A model generated the notes under the pieces. The model made no database searches. It was not told the DNA's origin and saw nothing but the letters and a program-made list of their open reading frames with translations. Of a stretch of 64,000 nucleotides of DNA, positions 62,945-64,000 are shown one piece after another. The position numbers were made by a program, and so were the translations under genes. Every line of letters starts with the position of its first letter. Within the stretch, counting starts at the first letter, position 1. The DNA lies in contig NZ_CP123622.1 of the NCBI RefSeq assembly GCF_029873255.1, positions 434,501 through 498,500 on the forward strand, given 5' to 3'. Origin of the DNA: Pigmentibacter sp. JX0631. GTDB taxonomy: Bacteria > Bdellovibrionota_B > Oligoflexia > Silvanigrellales > Silvanigrellaceae.

Positions 62945-64000
62945 CTACTGACCTCGCATTAAATGCTTTTGAACATATTTTGTAACTCCAGCACTTAAAG
63001 ATGTAAATTCATGTTGAATACCTATCGCACGTAGTGTTGAAAGATCTGCGCATGTATAATTTTGATATTGATTTATAATGTTAGAAGGCATTGGGATATA
63101 TTCAATATTGATAGGGAGCGAAAGAGCTGAAAAAACTTGTTCTGCCAAACTATTCCAAGATTCGGTAATTCCTCGACCAATATTTAAAAATAACCCATTT
63201 TCAGGTAAATTAATGTTAGATTGTTCATGCTTTCTTGCTAACGATAATTTAATTAATTGAATAGTCACTTGAACGATATCATCTATATATACAAAGTCTC
63301 TAAGTTGTTCACCATTTTTATATTTTGGAGAGTTACTTTCAAAAAGTTTTATCTTACCAGTGCGTGTTGCCTGTTGGTATCCATGATATACCATACTTGC
63401 TTGACCGCCTTTATGCGATTCAAATTGCCCAAAAACATTAAAATATCGCAGACCAAACCATGAAGGTGGTGTATTTGATTGTTTTAAAGTCCAAATATCA
63501 AAATCAAGCTTAGATTTTCCATATAAATTAAGAGGAGTATATTTTTCACAATCTTCTTTTTTATCAGAAAAACCTAAAGATCCATCACCATATGTTGCAG
63601 CACTTGAAGCATAAATAAATGGGATAGAGTACTTAGCACAAAATATCCATAATGCTATTGAGTAGTTTAGGTTTAATTCAGCAAAGACGTTGACATCAGT
63701 TTCTGTTGTAGAAGAGCAGGCTCCATTATGAATGACGACATCAGGTTTCTGTGGCAATTTTTCAAGATAGGATATGAGATCTCTGTAGTCAACATACTGA
63801 TAACGAGCTGAGCCTAAAAATCGCTTCGCTGTATCCCTATTTATACTAGTAGATAAGTCACTAGCGATGACGGAACATCCTAAATCTTGATGTCCTTGTT
63901 CCATAAAGTTAGAAAATTTAATTGGCTTTTGTTGCGGAAAACCCATTTCAGTAGGATCCATAGCCAGAATTTTTTCTACAATATTTGTCCCAATAAACCC
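62945..64000 (-). CDS. hldD: ADP-L-glycero-D-manno-heptose-6-epimerase-like (5' end off window)
   Basis: The frame is open from base 64000, so the start is missing. The first visible residues GFIGTNIVEKILAM are the end of the Rossmann glycine motif (TGGAGFIGxNIV). The catalytic Tyr-x3-Lys is in PLNLYGKSKLDFD and SSAATYGDG supplies Ser. HldD epimerises ADP-heptose for LPS core. The late region includes RDFVYIDDIV. The stop is at 62945-62947, with 80 bases to the Fe-S oxidoreductase. HldD versus related epimerases is a fair but not certain call. Confidence 0.83.
   Translation of the reverse strand, partial: GFIGTNIVEKILAMDPTEMGFPQQKPIKFSNFMEQGHQDLGCSVIASDLSTSINRDTAKRFLGSARYQYVDYRDLISYLEKLPQKPDVVIHNGACSSTTETDVNVFAELNLNYSIALWIFCAKYSIPFIYASSAATYGDGSLGFSDKKEDCEKYTPLNLYGKSKLDFDIWTLKQSNTPPSWFGLRYFNVFGQFESHKGGQASMVYHGYQQATRTGKIKLFESNSPKYKNGEQLRDFVYIDDIVQVTIQLIKLSLARKHEQSNINLPENGLFLNIGRGITESWNSLAEQVFSALSLPINIEYIPMPSNIINQYQNYTCADLSTLRAIGIQHEFTSLSAGVTKYVQKHLMRGQ

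Overview
The window is AT-rich bacterial chromosome from a motile Gram-negative organism. It carries lipid A acyltransferase, Mla/MCE lipid transport, many lipobox lipoproteins and three separate flagellar clusters. Its gene style (paired ArsA-type ATPases beside mla genes, an ETF-linked Fe-S membrane oxidoreductase, scattered flagellar loci, many lipoproteins) suggests the Oligoflexia/Bdellovibrionota, perhaps a Silvanigrella-like lineage. That placement is inference from gene content; no database was searched. I saw no tRNA, rRNA, CRISPR array, insertion sequence or phage genes, so this looks like chromosomal core with a few accessory islands.

Layout. 1-5.1 kb: a VKOR gene cut by the window edge, deoC, a lipoprotein, a small zinc-ribbon-like protein and an LpxL-type acyltransferase. 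5.1-11.4 kb: a desaturase, then fliK-flgD-flgE (hook) on the minus strand. 11.7-12.9 kb: rpsL-rpsG closed by a strong terminator. 12.9-21.3 kb: metabolism and housekeeping (solute-binding protein, BrnQ, hydrolase, HNH protein, Dus), then an epimerase-acyltransferase-ParA operon. 21.3-31 kb is the most accessory part: a lipoprotein, a CHASE/PAS/Hpt/CheA-like sensor kinase, a bufferin-like Cys peptide, a four-gene operon (signal-peptide small protein, 126-aa membrane-anchored protein, HTTM-like membrane protein, large TPR protein) and about 1 kb of gene-poor DNA. 31-35 kb: M24-type protein, an RlmD-like protein without its catalytic residues, a coiled-coil protein and an ImmA/IrrE-like regulator. 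35-47 kb: flagellin with a CheZ-like gene, Dcu transporter, aminotransferase, DUF1338 protein, ABC-F, murI-HAD, REC-PilZ protein, fliD-fliS. 47-53 kb: sugar/glycan genes, a lipoprotein, upp-udk, a DsbA-like lipoprotein. 53-55 kb: a predicted leukocidin/VCC-type pore-forming toxin with a ricin-type lectin domain behind a near-perfect sigma-54 promoter. 55-64 kb: one long minus-strand run, hldD, Fe-S oxidoreductase, tatA, two ArsA-like ATPases, mlaE, mlaF, mlaD.

The best candidates for undescribed biology are: (1) the HTTM operon at 25.4-29.25 kb with its secreted small protein and a nearby bufferin-like gene; (2) the sigma-54-driven lipoprotein toxin; (3) the tandem ArsA ATPases, whose two Walker A lysines are lost reciprocally, suggesting an obligate heterodimer; and (4) an RlmD homologue that keeps all four Fe-S cysteines but lacks the catalytic Cys and Glu.
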